DNA of 53,375 nucleotides from Chloroflexota bacterium (lineage in GTDB: Bacteria; Chloroflexota; Dehalococcoidia; UBA2247; RBG-13-53-26). The stretch covers positions 96,178 through 149,552 of the forward strand of contig VGOM01000001.1 in assembly GCA_016875915.1 (NCBI GenBank), read 5' to 3'. Positions 35,355 through 43,528 of the stretch are shown in pieces. The notes beneath the pieces are model-generated. The model was not told where the DNA came from. It did no database searches and saw nothing but the letters and a program-made list of their open reading frames with translations. A program made the position numbers and the translations under genes. Position 1 is the first letter of the stretch. The number at the start of each line of letters is the position of its first letter.

Positions 35355-35877
35355 TCTCGTGGATGTGAAGGTCGCCCGGACGGGTCGAAGGTGCCGCGGT
35401 CAGCACCAGCGCTGTATCCGCCCCCAGTCCGGTCCCGGCCACGCATATGACCTTCTCCCCTGCCCCGACCAGGCCCCCGTCGCAGGCCATGAGGGTGATC
35501 TCCACGCCCACCTTCATCCCCTGGCAGAAGGCGCGAAGGACGGTAGCCATGATCCGGGGTGCCCTGTTGCCGTAGAGGTCCTCGGTATGGAAGAGCATGG
35601 TGCCGAAATGGACGTGGTGACCCTGCTGCCCCAGCTCCGAGACCAGTGACTGTGGAAAGCGCTGCTGCTGTCCGAAACCGTACTGGTGAGGGATGACCAC
35701 CATCATCACCCCGGATCCTATGAGGACATCCCGGGCGGCCCGCGCCGTGTCGCCTCGGGTGGAGGCCACCACCATCTTCTTGATCCCCCTCGCCGCCGCC
35801 CTTTCCCTGGCCAGCTTCAGGGTCTCAGCGGTGTTGTGCTCGCCTCCCGTCTCGAAGTAGACGATTCTCTCTTCCAT
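35335..35877 (-). CDS. Stand-alone pyruvate kinase C-terminal-domain-like protein
   Basis: A 180-aa protein resembling the alpha/beta C-terminal domain of pyruvate kinase without the catalytic barrel: YFETGGEHNTAETLKLA at the start, MVVASTRGDTARAA, and GVEITLMACDGGLVGAGEKV with VAGTG near the end. Such free domains are known in archaea and Chloroflexota and are thought to bind ligands; they cannot be pyruvate kinases alone. AAGGAG lies 8 nt before the ATG. It has its own promoter at 35916-35944 and overlaps the convergent upstream gene by 20 nt. Confidence 0.8.
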   Translation of the reverse strand: MEERIVYFETGGEHNTAETLKLARERAAARGIKKMVVASTRGDTARAARDVLIGSGVMMVVIPHQYGFGQQQRFPQSLVSELGQQGHHVHFGTMLFHTEDLYGNRAPRIMATVLRAFCQGMKVGVEITLMACDGGLVGAGEKVICVAGTGLGADTALVLTAAPSTRPGDLHIHEIICKPL

Positions 35878-35915
35878 GCCCCGGCTCCTTCAGCGCACGT
35901 TCGATTCTGGCAGTG

Positions 35916-35944
35916 ATTCTATGCTGCGGGCTGGCGGCAGTCAA
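35916..35944 (-). promoter_or_regulatory. Promoter for the pyruvate-kinase-domain gene
   Basis: On the minus strand TTGACT (35939-35944) and TAGAAT (35916-35921), each five of six, are 17 nt apart. Confidence 0.7.
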
Positions 35945-35955
35945 TCCGCGGCGGA

Positions 35956-35985
35956 TTGCGCCTCTGAACGGCCCTGATGTACACT
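35956..35985 (+). promoter_or_regulatory. Promoter for the DUF503 gene
   Basis: TTGCGC (35956-35961) and TACACT (35980-35985) are 18 nt apart. It starts only 11 nt from the opposing -35 box, so the two promoters are back to back. It places transcription start near 35992 and excludes a start codon at 35977. Confidence 0.45.
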
Positions 35986-36012
35986 GGTCGCAGCGACGGG
36001 AAGGGACGTCTG

Positions 36013-36306
36013 GTGAACATCGGCGTGTGCAAGATCCGGCTTCGCCTGCCGGAGAACCAGTCCCTCAAAGGCAAGAGGAAGGTGCTCCAGTCCATCATCA
36101 GCCGCGTCGGCGGGAGCTACAACGTGGCCATAGCTGAAGTTGATGATCAGGATGCCTGGCAGATCGCCACCCTGGGCATAGCCTGCGTCAGCAACGATGG
36201 ACAGCTGAACAACAGGGTCCTCTCGAAGGTGGTGGAGCACATCAGCCAGAGCAGGCTCGATCTGGAAGTCCTGGACTACGAGATCGAGACCATGTCCTTC
36301 CCCTGA
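36013..36306 (+). CDS. DUF503 / YlxP-like protein
   Basis: A 97-aa protein from the GTG at 36013, beginning MNIGVCKIRLRLPENQSLKGKR in family style, then SYNVAIAEVDDQD. DUF503 members are small ferredoxin-fold proteins often near rbfA or infB and linked to ribosome function, which is not shown here. AAGGGA lies 8 nt upstream. An earlier in-frame start at 35977 would fall inside the promoter. Confidence 0.88.
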   Translation: MNIGVCKIRLRLPENQSLKGKRKVLQSIISRVGGSYNVAIAEVDDQDAWQIATLGIACVSNDGQLNNRVLSKVVEHISQSRLDLEVLDYEIETMSFP

Positions 36307-36363
36307 GCTGCTCCGGGGGATTGGGCAGTGGGACCTCCTTGCTCCGGCAGTCCCGGCTCTCTG

Positions 36364-36392
36364 TTGCAGTGACATCGGAGAAACGCTATCAT
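36364..36392 (+). promoter_or_regulatory. Promoter for the decarboxylase-speE pair
   Basis: TTGCAG (36364-36369) and TATCAT (36387-36392, five of six) are 17 nt apart. A CCCGC/GCGGG inverted repeat (36408-36419) lies in the short leader before the TTG at 36441. Confidence 0.5.
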
Positions 36393-36440
36393 TTTGCTTT
36401 CTTGCCGCCCGCAGGCGGGAGAAGCGAGAGGTGTAGCGAG

Positions 36441-37559
36441 TTGCCCGACAGAAGTCGTCAGACGCATGGGGAGACGCGCCCCGCGACGGAGACCCATCCC
36501 ACTCCGGCCCTGGTCATGAACCGGAGGCTGATCAGAGACAAGTACCGGGAGTTCCGCAGCCAGTTCCCGGAAGCCACCATCTACTATGCCCTGAAGGCCA
36601 ATCCCCATCCCGGCATCGTCCGGCTTCTTCAGGAGCTTGACTGCCACTTCGAGATCTCCTCACTGGGGGAGCTTGAGCTTCTGTCAGAGATGGGGGTCCG
36701 CAGCCGGAGGATCATATCGGGCAACCCGGTGAAGGAGCGGGCCTTCGTGGAGCGGGCCCATGCCAGCGGGATAGACCTCTTCGCCTTCGACTCATACCCT
36801 GAGATCGACAAACTGGAGGAGTGTGCGCCCGGCAGCAGGGTGACCGTGCGGCTTGCGGTGCCCAATGACGGCAGTGAGTGGCCCCTGAGTAAGAAGTTCG
36901 GGGTGGAGCCCCGTGAGGCAGCCGACCTGCTACTGCGGGCCGGTGAGAGGGGGCTCAAACCAGTGGGGGTCACCTTCCATGTTGGATCGCAGTGCACCAG
37001 GCCGGCCACCTGGGCTGTGGCCATTGAGAAGAGCAAGCTCGTCTGGCGAATGGCCGCAGAGAGGGGCCTGTCCCTGTCCCTGCTCAACGTCGGCGGTGGC
37101 TTCCCTATCGAATACCTCAGGCCGGTGCCTTCCACGGCTGAGATCGCCGCGGTGGTTCGCCGGTCGGTGGCAGAGGCCTTCCCTGAGGGCGTTGAACTGG
37201 CTATAGCGCCGGGCCGGGCCCTGGTTGGAGAGGCCGGCGTCCTGGCAGCCACTGTCATCGCCCGGGCGGAGCGGGACTCAAGGCCCTGGTTCTACCTCGA
37301 CGTTGGCGTCTTCAACGGCCTCATGGAATCGGTGGGCGGCATAAGGTACCGTATGCTGACCGACAGAGGCGGGCCGGCTGTCCGGTGTGTCCTGGCGGGG
37401 CCCTCGTGCGACAGCTTCGATGTCATTGCCATGGAGGCCGAGTTGCCTGATCTGCAGGTGGGGGATGGGGTCAGGATCATGTCTGCCGGTGCCTATACCA
37501 CGGCCTACGCCTCCCAGTTTGACGGCTTCCAGATCCCCGCAGTCCACTATACGGAGTAG
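36441..37559 (+). CDS. PLP-dependent ornithine (or lysine) decarboxylase, fold III
   Basis: Probably decarboxylates ornithine to putrescine, though lysine or diaminopimelate relatives share the fold. The 372-aa protein has the PLP lysine in YYALKANPHP, HVGSQ, the glycine loop in NVGGGFPI, and the second-subunit cysteine in GPSCDSFD, which is typical of ornithine/lysine decarboxylases. The usual EPGR motif reads APGR. The start is TTG at 36441 with GAGAGG 9 nt upstream; there is no in-frame ATG before the conserved N-terminus. speE follows 10 nt downstream, which supports polyamine synthesis. Confidence 0.86.
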   Translation: MPDRSRQTHGETRPATETHPTPALVMNRRLIRDKYREFRSQFPEATIYYALKANPHPGIVRLLQELDCHFEISSLGELELLSEMGVRSRRIISGNPVKERAFVERAHASGIDLFAFDSYPEIDKLEECAPGSRVTVRLAVPNDGSEWPLSKKFGVEPREAADLLLRAGERGLKPVGVTFHVGSQCTRPATWAVAIEKSKLVWRMAAERGLSLSLLNVGGGFPIEYLRPVPSTAEIAAVVRRSVAEAFPEGVELAIAPGRALVGEAGVLAATVIARAERDSRPWFYLDVGVFNGLMESVGGIRYRMLTDRGGPAVRCVLAGPSCDSFDVIAMEAELPDLQVGDGVRIMSAGAYTTAYASQFDGFQIPAVHYTE

Positions 37560-37569
37560 AAGACCGGGC

Positions 37570-38403
37570 ATGGCCAACTTCCTCTTCCATGAATCAGATC
37601 CCTTCGCCCCTGTCAACTACGCCTATGAGTTCGAGCGGATACTCTGCCAGCGCCGGACCTCCTTTCAGGAGTTGCTCATCTTCAGCAATCCCTTCTTTGG
37701 CAGGGTCCTGGCCCTCGATGGAGTGGTCCAGCTCACCGAGAGAGATGAGCACTTCTATCACGAGATGCTCTCCCAGGTGGCCCTGCATGCGCATCCTCAG
37801 CCTGTCGACATCCTGGTCATCGGTGGTGGCGACGGCGGGACGGTGCGCGAGGTGGTCAAGCACAAGAGCATAGGGAAGGTGGTTCTCGTCGAGCTGGACA
37901 GGGAAGTGGTTGAGGTCTCCAGAGAGTACCTGCCCACGCTGTCCTCCGGCTTCGCCGATCCCAGGGTGGAGATAGTGGAGGCGGAAGGCAGTGCCTTCCT
38001 GGCCGGAACCAGAAAGAAGTTCGATGTCATCATCGTCGATTCCACCGACCCCGTTGGCCCGGCCGCGTCGCTGTTCACCGCCCGGTTTCTGTCCCGGGCC
38101 CACAGGGCTCTCAAGCCCGACGGGATGTTCGTGGCTCAGACCGAATCGCTGCACTTCCACCGTGATTTCGTGCGTGAGGTGCAGGAGAGACTGGCGGCCA
38201 GATTCAGGCTGGTGGCGCTGTACGCCGTTCCGCTGGCCACCTACGCGGGGAACTGGTGGACCTTCTCCATCGCCTCCAAGGTGTATGACCCCCGCGAAAT
38301 GAGGCGGAAGCACCGTGTGCCTACGAAGTACTATGCGGAGGATGTCCATCGCCACGCCTTCCTGCCGGCAAGCCTGTACAGGAAGCTGATGACTGACGGC
38401 TGA
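37570..38403 (+). CDS. speE: Spermidine synthase (polyamine aminopropyltransferase)
   Basis: Transfers an aminopropyl group from decarboxylated S-adenosylmethionine to putrescine. The 277-aa protein has the nucleotide-binding GGGDGGTVRE, LVELDREVVE, and the catalytic DSTDPVGPA; the C-terminal part carries YAGNWWTFSIASK. The ATG at 37570 gives the family-typical MANFLFHE start. No S-adenosylmethionine decarboxylase is in the window. It is paired with the decarboxylase upstream. Confidence 0.94.
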   Translation: MANFLFHESDPFAPVNYAYEFERILCQRRTSFQELLIFSNPFFGRVLALDGVVQLTERDEHFYHEMLSQVALHAHPQPVDILVIGGGDGGTVREVVKHKSIGKVVLVELDREVVEVSREYLPTLSSGFADPRVEIVEAEGSAFLAGTRKKFDVIIVDSTDPVGPAASLFTARFLSRAHRALKPDGMFVAQTESLHFHRDFVREVQERLAARFRLVALYAVPLATYAGNWWTFSIASKVYDPREMRRKHRVPTKYYAEDVHRHAFLPASLYRKLMTDG

Positions 38404-38461
38404 CCGTCTGTGCCTGACCTGCGGGCCTGCCGGCCGGAGGCCAAGCGGCGGTATTCTGCGC

Positions 38462-39217
38462 ATGAAGAGGGAACCCTTCGCTCTCGATGTCGGCGGGATC
38501 GCCATTGTCGGGGAGTTGTTCTGCCCCGGCATAGCGGTCAGCGCTCCCGCGCTCTGCATCTGCCACGGCATCCCCTCCGGCCAACCGGCGGATCCCGGCG
38601 ATGGTGGCTACCCTGATCTGGCTGCCCGATTCTGCTCCGCAGGATTCGCCACCGTCATCTTCAACTTCAGGGGCACCGGGTCAAGCGGCGGCGACTTCGA
38701 CATGATCGGCTGGACCCAGGATCTTCAATCCGTCGTCCGGCTCCTGGAGAATCACCCAGCCGTGGACGGAGCCCGCATCTATGTCATGGGCTTCAGCGGC
38801 GGTGCGGCAACCACGGCCTACGTGGCCGCCCGCGACCGGAGGGTGGCCAGGGTGGTGCTCTGCGCCTGCCCCGCTGAGTTCCGGAAGCTCACTGGCCTCC
38901 ACAGAGACGACTTCTCGCTGGACCACTTCCGGCAGATCGGACTGATCAGGGACAACGGCTTTCCCCCGTCGCATGACGAGTGGCTGGGCAGCTTCAAGGA
39001 GGTCTCTCCCATCCGCTGGGTCGACCGGATTGCCCCCCGGCCTCTGCTGATCCTCCACGGCCAGGATGATGATCTGGTCGATGTGGAGCAGGCCCGGCGG
39101 CTATATGAGAAGGCACGGCAGCCCAAAGACATCGCCGTCGTCGAAGGCGCTGGTCACAGACTGCGGCTGAGCCAGAAGGCGATGAGCATAGCCCTTGAGT
39201 GGCTGCTGAAGGCCTAG
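38462..39217 (+). CDS. Alpha/beta hydrolase
   Basis: A 251-aa hydrolase with the nucleophile elbow GFSGGA, an oxyanion loop near CHGIP, the acid in GQDDDLV and the histidine in GAGHRLR, so the catalytic triad is complete. The N-terminal FNFRGTGSSGG resembles serine aminopeptidase/lysophospholipase-type hydrolases. The substrate is unknown. There is no clear ribosome-binding site. It lies 58 nt after speE. Confidence 0.87.
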   Translation: MKREPFALDVGGIAIVGELFCPGIAVSAPALCICHGIPSGQPADPGDGGYPDLAARFCSAGFATVIFNFRGTGSSGGDFDMIGWTQDLQSVVRLLENHPAVDGARIYVMGFSGGAATTAYVAARDRRVARVVLCACPAEFRKLTGLHRDDFSLDHFRQIGLIRDNGFPPSHDEWLGSFKEVSPIRWVDRIAPRPLLILHGQDDDLVDVEQARRLYEKARQPKDIAVVEGAGHRLRLSQKAMSIALEWLLKA

Positions 39218-39347
39218 GCTGGCATATATCGCAGCCATACCTACCTCTTGAAACCCGATCCGGTATGTGAGAGACTCTAGTTGGCTTGGCAGCGAGGGCT
39301 GCTTGCCGTGAGGAATGTGGGGGAAACCTGAGGGAGGTGATGGACGT

Positions 39348-39713
39348 ATGACCACCATGATGAATCAGGACGCCAAGAAGTGGTTGGCGGACGTACCGGA
39401 GGAGTACGTCTTCTGGTGCTGCGATGGGCGCACCATGCGGAGTATGCAGGAGCTGGCGGAGGCCTTGAACACCATGACCGACGAGATCTTCGCTTATCAC
39501 GCCAACCAGCAGAAGAACGACTTCAGCACCTGGGTCAGTGACATAGTCAGGGACGACGATCTGGCCGCTGAGCTCCGGCAGGCCGCCAGCCGGTGTGCCG
39601 CCGCGGTCATTGTGACACAGAGGGTGACCGCTCTCAGCGACAGCCTGAAGCCGCCGAAGAAGGCGCCGCGGAAGAAGCCGTACGCCAGCGCTTCACGCAA
39701 GAAGAAGGACTAG
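39348..39713 (+). CDS. DUF5752-like small protein
   Basis: A 121-aa protein with an acidic helical core (VPEEYVFWCCDGRTMRS, then EIFAYHANQQKNDFSTW) and a Lys-rich tail. The core resembles DUF5752 proteins, whose function is unknown; this is from memory of the family. GGGAGGTGAT lies before the ATG at 39348. It ends 11 nt before galU, so the two are probably co-transcribed. Confidence 0.75.
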   Translation: MTTMMNQDAKKWLADVPEEYVFWCCDGRTMRSMQELAEALNTMTDEIFAYHANQQKNDFSTWVSDIVRDDDLAAELRQAASRCAAAVIVTQRVTALSDSLKPPKKAPRKKPYASASRKKKD

Positions 39714-39724
39714 AAGCAGAAGCA

Positions 39725-40594
39725 GTGGCTAGGGTCAGAAAGGCGGTCATCACCGCCGCCGGCTGGGGCACCAGGTTCCTGCCTGCCACCAAGTCCCAGC
39801 CCAAGGAGATGCTGCCCCTCCTCAACAGGCCGCTGATCCAGTACAGCGTGGAAGAGGCGGCCGCCTGTGGCGTTGATCTTGTGGTCATCGTCACCTCGCT
39901 GGGCAAGAAGCCCATGGAGGACTATTTTGACCGCTCCTTCGAGCTGGAGCAGATGCTGGAGCGGCAGGGCAAGTCCCAGCAGGCTGAGGAGATCCGGCGG
40001 CTTTCCGGTCTGGCCGACATCTGCTACGTCCGCCAGAAGGAGCAACTGGGGCTGGGACATGCCGTGCTCACCGCCAAGAACGTGGTTGGCGATGAGCCCT
40101 TCATCCTCTTCCTGCCCGACGACATCTTCGAGCAGGGGAAGCTGGTGCTCAAACAGATGCTGGACATCCATGAACACCGCAAAGGCAGCGTCATCTCGGT
40201 CAGAGAGGTGGCCGAAGCCGAAGTGGGCCGGTATGGGATCATCAAGCCCAGGAAGGTGGCTGACCGCGTCTATGAGGTGCTGGACCTGATCGAGAAGCCG
40301 AAGATCGGAGAGGCTCCTTCCCGACTGGCCATCATGGGCCGCTACGTTCTCACGCCGGGGGTGTTCTCTGCCATTGAGAACACCCCACCGGGCCGCAATG
40401 GCGAGATACAGATAACGGATGCCCTGAAGAGGCTGAACCAGAAGCAGCCCATGCATGCCTACGAGTTCGAAGGGGAGCTGTACGATGCCGGCACACTGCT
40501 GGGCTGGCTCAAGACTACTGTGGCCCTCGGACTCAAGGACCCCTCCGTCGGCCCGGAGTTGAAGTCCTTCCTCCGCGATCGCCTCCGTGACTAG
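39725..40594 (+). CDS. galU: UTP-glucose-1-phosphate uridylyltransferase
   Basis: Makes UDP-glucose from glucose-1-phosphate and UTP for glycan synthesis. The 289-aa protein has the nucleotide-binding GWGTRFLPATKSQPKEM, LPDDIFEQG and the EKPKIGEAPS loop. The GTG at 39725 gives the family length and start (VRKAVITAAG). Ribosome binding is weak; coupling to the gene 11 nt upstream is likely. A strong terminator follows at 40748. Confidence 0.93.
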   Translation: MARVRKAVITAAGWGTRFLPATKSQPKEMLPLLNRPLIQYSVEEAAACGVDLVVIVTSLGKKPMEDYFDRSFELEQMLERQGKSQQAEEIRRLSGLADICYVRQKEQLGLGHAVLTAKNVVGDEPFILFLPDDIFEQGKLVLKQMLDIHEHRKGSVISVREVAEAEVGRYGIIKPRKVADRVYEVLDLIEKPKIGEAPSRLAIMGRYVLTPGVFSAIENTPPGRNGEIQITDALKRLNQKQPMHAYEFEGELYDAGTLLGWLKTTVALGLKDPSVGPELKSFLRDRLRD

Positions 40595-40699
40595 ACTGCC
40601 GCCCTTGGCGCGGCTCCGCTGCCAGGCCGACAATCTAATCAACTTCTAAGGAAATCCTAATCCGGCTCCAATCCAGGCCTGCCCCGCACGCGCTACGAT

Positions 40700-40780
40700 A
40701 GGGTTGTCTTAGACAGGACACCCCCCGGTCTAAGGCAGAGAAAGAAGAAGTCCACCTCCCCAAGGTGGACTTTCTTGTTT
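40700..40780 (+). ncRNA. Small RNA candidate ending at an intrinsic terminator
   Basis: Downstream of galU an inverted repeat CTTAGAC (40709-40715)/GTCTAAG lies just before the terminator at 40748-40780. TACGAT at 40694-40699 could be a -10 box, but no good -35 is seen. The unit would give a two-hairpin RNA of about 80 nt. It may equally be the galU 3' untranslated region. Confidence 0.3.
40748..40780 (+). terminator. Strong intrinsic terminator after galU (possibly bidirectional)
   Basis: AAGTCCACCT (40748-40757), loop CCCCA and AGGTGGACTT (40763-40772) form a perfect 10-bp stem followed by TCTTGTTT. On the minus strand the stem is followed by CTTCTTTC, so it can also end the convergent FemAB-like transcript. 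Confidence 0.9.
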
Positions 40781-40874
40781 CTACGCCCCGGACCAGCCTC
40801 TGTCCTGTCCCCAAGCCAGTTGATCTCGTTCAGATAGATGTGAGACGTATCCCGCCACGGGGACGATGGCGGCT

Positions 40875-41978
40875 TCACTGGCCGCCGTCCCCCCCTCCGT
40901 CGTGCCTGGTCCTCTCCAGAAGTCCGCTCCGCTTTCCCCGGAGGTGGATCACGTGTTGCCAGGCCTTGCCCACCAGGGCCGGCGCCTTCTGCATGATTGT
41001 TCTGAGAAGCGAATACCTCTTGTCGTACACCCGCACGGGCACCCTGGTTCCTCTGAATCTCTCCTTGAAGAAGGCCAGGCTCGCCGTATCCGTGTACCCG
41101 AAATCAGCGAACCTGAAACCGGCATTGCAGGCATCCTCAATGACCGCCCTGTAGCATACCCTGTTGGCGTAGTTGGTGTCCTTGTCGTGAGTTCCCACTC
41201 TCGCCATGTAGCATGTCGAAGGTGTGTAGTGGCACAGCAGCGTCACGACCGGCCTTCCATCAAGCAAGGCGACGAACAGTTTCGACCTCTCCCGGAACAC
41301 TTCGAGTCGGGCCATCAACTCGTCTCTGGTGAGTGGCCTCAGCCCGTGGCGCTTGATGGTCTCGTTGGCCATCAACACGAAATCCTCAGCATACTTCAGC
41401 TCGCCGTCCTGGAACACCACCACTCCACCCTTCGCGGCATTGGTTATGTGCTGCCTGTGTCTTCTTGGCCATTTCTTCCAAACGGTCTCTTCGAAGGGCT
41501 GCCCCAGGGGCAGGACGAAGTTGCAGGGCAGGTGTGTTGCCCTGTTGTATCTGAAGCGGAATCCGCCGTTGATCAGGGCTGCTGTGGGCTCTTCACTCAG
41601 TTCGTCGAGCGACCCGGGGGCCTCCGCCAGTGTGAAGGATGAACATCTCCGGGCGCAATGGGTGCGAACATACTCCAGCAAGGCCGAGATCGCCTCGCCT
41701 CTCTCCCCGTCAGAGAGTCCTTTCTTCAGGAGGAGCCCCTGTGCTCCACCCCCTCTGCCCGAGTCAAGGGTGGAGTAGAGCAGATGGTTCTCTTTGACTA
41801 TGGGGAGTACACCGGCCAGCTGCGACGGGGCGGTCTCCACCAGCAGGGGAATGAACTGGCTTTCTTCGACCTCATGGACGTACTTCCAGTCGAAATACAG
41901 GGAGAAGCTGCCGCCTTCGGCATCGACGAAGGAATCCCATGCTGTTCTATCTTCCGCAGTGGCTTCCCGGACCCTCAT
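40875..41978 (-). CDS. FemAB/GNAT-like aminoacyl- or acyltransferase
   Basis: A 367-aa protein with two GNAT-like halves, as in FemAB/FemX proteins and the acetyltransferase-6 family. It shows FSLYFDWKYVHEVEE and VLPIVKENHLLYS in the first half and VALLDGRPVVTLLCHY, YKR-type MARVGTHD and the closing FKERFRG in the second. Members move amino acids or acyl groups onto cell-surface glycans, lipids or peptides. The ATG at 41978 is preferred over a start 81 nt upstream because GGGGAT lies just before it. The stop lies 95 nt from the terminator at 40748. Confidence 0.78.
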   Translation of the reverse strand: MRVREATAEDRTAWDSFVDAEGGSFSLYFDWKYVHEVEESQFIPLLVETAPSQLAGVLPIVKENHLLYSTLDSGRGGGAQGLLLKKGLSDGERGEAISALLEYVRTHCARRCSSFTLAEAPGSLDELSEEPTAALINGGFRFRYNRATHLPCNFVLPLGQPFEETVWKKWPRRHRQHITNAAKGGVVVFQDGELKYAEDFVLMANETIKRHGLRPLTRDELMARLEVFRERSKLFVALLDGRPVVTLLCHYTPSTCYMARVGTHDKDTNYANRVCYRAVIEDACNAGFRFADFGYTDTASLAFFKERFRGTRVPVRVYDKRYSLLRTIMQKAPALVGKAWQHVIHLRGKRSGLLERTRHDGGGDGGQ

Positions 41979-42078
41979 CTGCTGATCATCCCCATGCCTC
42001 CATAGTTGTACCACTTCTCGGGCCGGGCTGGCCACACCCGGTGCCGTGCCGTTTTGCACTCGGGCCGAGGTGGAGTGG

Positions 42079-42084
42079 TATAAT
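42079..42084 (+). promoter_or_regulatory. Extended -10 promoter for the CDP-alcohol transferase gene
   Basis: Perfect TATAAT preceded by TGG (extended -10). TTGCAC at 42054-42059 is a weak -35 at 19 nt. Confidence 0.5.
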
Positions 42085-42166
42085 GTCGCGGTCTCTTCGG
42101 GCAGATGACGGAAGACCTTGAGGCATCGCCGCGGCGTGATGCGGTTTGTGCCGTCGCGGTGTGTCG

Positions 42167-42661
42167 ATGAGAACAGCAGATCTCTTCACGGCGCTGAGGG
42201 TTGCCACCGTGCCGGTGGTGATGTGGCTCATCATTTCGGATCAGGTGGCTGCGGCCCTCTGCGTCTATGCCTGGGCCATCGCCACCGACCTGCTTGATGG
42301 GTACTTCGCACGGAGAAGCAGCGTCATAGTCTCCTATGGGTCCACGTTCGACGCCTCGGCTGATATGGCCCTCTTCTTCGGCCCGATCGTGGCGCTGGCC
42401 ATCAGAGGGGAGGCCCTCTGGCTTCTGGTCGGCGGCATCATCGCCCTGGTCGCCCTGGTGCCCATATTCGGCCTCATCGCCAAGAGGAAGAGGGGCTTCC
42501 ATATTCCGCGCCTGGACACGGGCCTTCTGGCCTTCTCTGTCCACACCACCATTGTGGTCCACATACTGGGGTGGCGGTATGCGCAGTGGCTGGTGCCGTG
42601 CTTGTTCCTCATCGGGCTGTTCTACGCGCGGAGGTACCTTGCCTTCGCCTACAACAGCTAG
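42167..42661 (+). CDS. CDP-alcohol phosphatidyltransferase family protein
   Basis: A 164-aa integral membrane enzyme that moves a phosphoalcohol from a CDP-activated donor, as in phosphatidylglycerophosphate or phosphatidylinositol phosphate synthases. The full signature is present: D-G-x2-A-R-x8-G-x3-D-x3-D in LLDGYFARR through FDASAD. Five to six transmembrane helices follow. The ATG at 42167 is chosen; an in-frame TTG lies 21 nt upstream and neither has a clear ribosome-binding site. The exact substrate is not readable. Confidence 0.86.
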   Translation: MRTADLFTALRVATVPVVMWLIISDQVAAALCVYAWAIATDLLDGYFARRSSVIVSYGSTFDASADMALFFGPIVALAIRGEALWLLVGGIIALVALVPIFGLIAKRKRGFHIPRLDTGLLAFSVHTTIVVHILGWRYAQWLVPCLFLIGLFYARRYLAFAYNS

Positions 42662-42922
42662 AATGCGGTCGGCGTCCGCCTGAACCCGGCCAGTTCGATG
42701 AATCTGATCCCTGCCCTCGCATTCAAACGGTGGACCTCTCGACCTGAAGAAATCAGTAGACCTACGTATTACAATCCGACCTGGGTTGGGGCAGAATATA
42801 GTTCAACATCGCTGGCCAGTCGGTTTATCCGCAACACAGTCCTGCCCCCCCTTTCAACCCCTCTCTGGCCAGCTTTCCTCTTTCTTCGGCACTCTCTCGT
42901 GGATGCCCCGCAGCAGCAGGGA

Positions 42923-42928
42923 TATAAT
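42923..42928 (+). promoter_or_regulatory. -10 element upstream of msrA
   Basis: Perfect TATAAT 22 nt before the msrA ATG, without a recognisable -35, in a 289-nt spacer where I see no other gene. Confidence 0.4.
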
Positions 42929-42950
42929 ACGCATTGGGGCGACCCTGGGA

Positions 42951-43475
42951 ATGGCAGACAGAACTGAACTGGCCACGCTGGCCGGAGGTTGCTTCTGGTG
43001 TCTGGAGGCCGCCTTTGAGCGCCTCCGGGGGGTTCAGGGAGTGGTCTCCGGGTACACCGGGGGGCATGTTCCAAACCCCGGGTATGCCCAGGTCTGCTCC
43101 GGCGGCACGGGGCACGCCGAAGCCGTCCAGGTGGCCTTCGACCCCGGCGTTCTCTCCTTCAGTCAACTGCTGCAGGCCTTCTTCTCCATCCACGACCCCA
43201 CCACCCTGAACTACCAGGGGGCGGACGTCGGCACCCAGTATCGCTCGGCCATCTTCTATCACACCCCTGAACAGAAAGACGAGGCAGAGCGCATCATTGG
43301 AGAGCTTGAGTCATCGGGCCTTTGGGCCAACCCCATTGTCACCGAGGTCAAGCCTCTGATCACCTTCTATCCGGCAGAGGACCATCACCAGCAGTACTAC
43401 CGGAAGAATCCCGAGCAGCCCTACTGCCAGATGGCTATCGCTCCAAAGCTGGCCAAGTTCGGCCGAGAGCACTGA
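42951..43475 (+). CDS. msrA: Peptide methionine-(S)-S-oxide reductase
   Basis: Repairs oxidised methionine in proteins. The 174-aa protein has the catalytic GCFWCLEAAF, GYTGG and GHAEAVQV motifs, and DVGTQYRSAIFYH. A resolving cysteine is likely in EQPYCQMA near the C-terminus. The ATG at 42951 matches the family start; the frame stays open upstream but across the promoter-like TATAAT. Its presence indicates some exposure to oxidants. Confidence 0.95.
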   Translation: MADRTELATLAGGCFWCLEAAFERLRGVQGVVSGYTGGHVPNPGYAQVCSGGTGHAEAVQVAFDPGVLSFSQLLQAFFSIHDPTTLNYQGADVGTQYRSAIFYHTPEQKDEAERIIGELESSGLWANPIVTEVKPLITFYPAEDHHQQYYRKNPEQPYCQMAIAPKLAKFGREH

Positions 43476-43528
43476 TCCCCGGGGTGGCGGCGGCAGAACT
43501 GCCCGCCCTTGACTCTCGATGAGCCGCC

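Noticed and set aside
42786-42950. Longer N-terminus for MsrA
   Set aside because: The extension has no family similarity and crosses a TATAAT element 22 nt before the accepted ATG.
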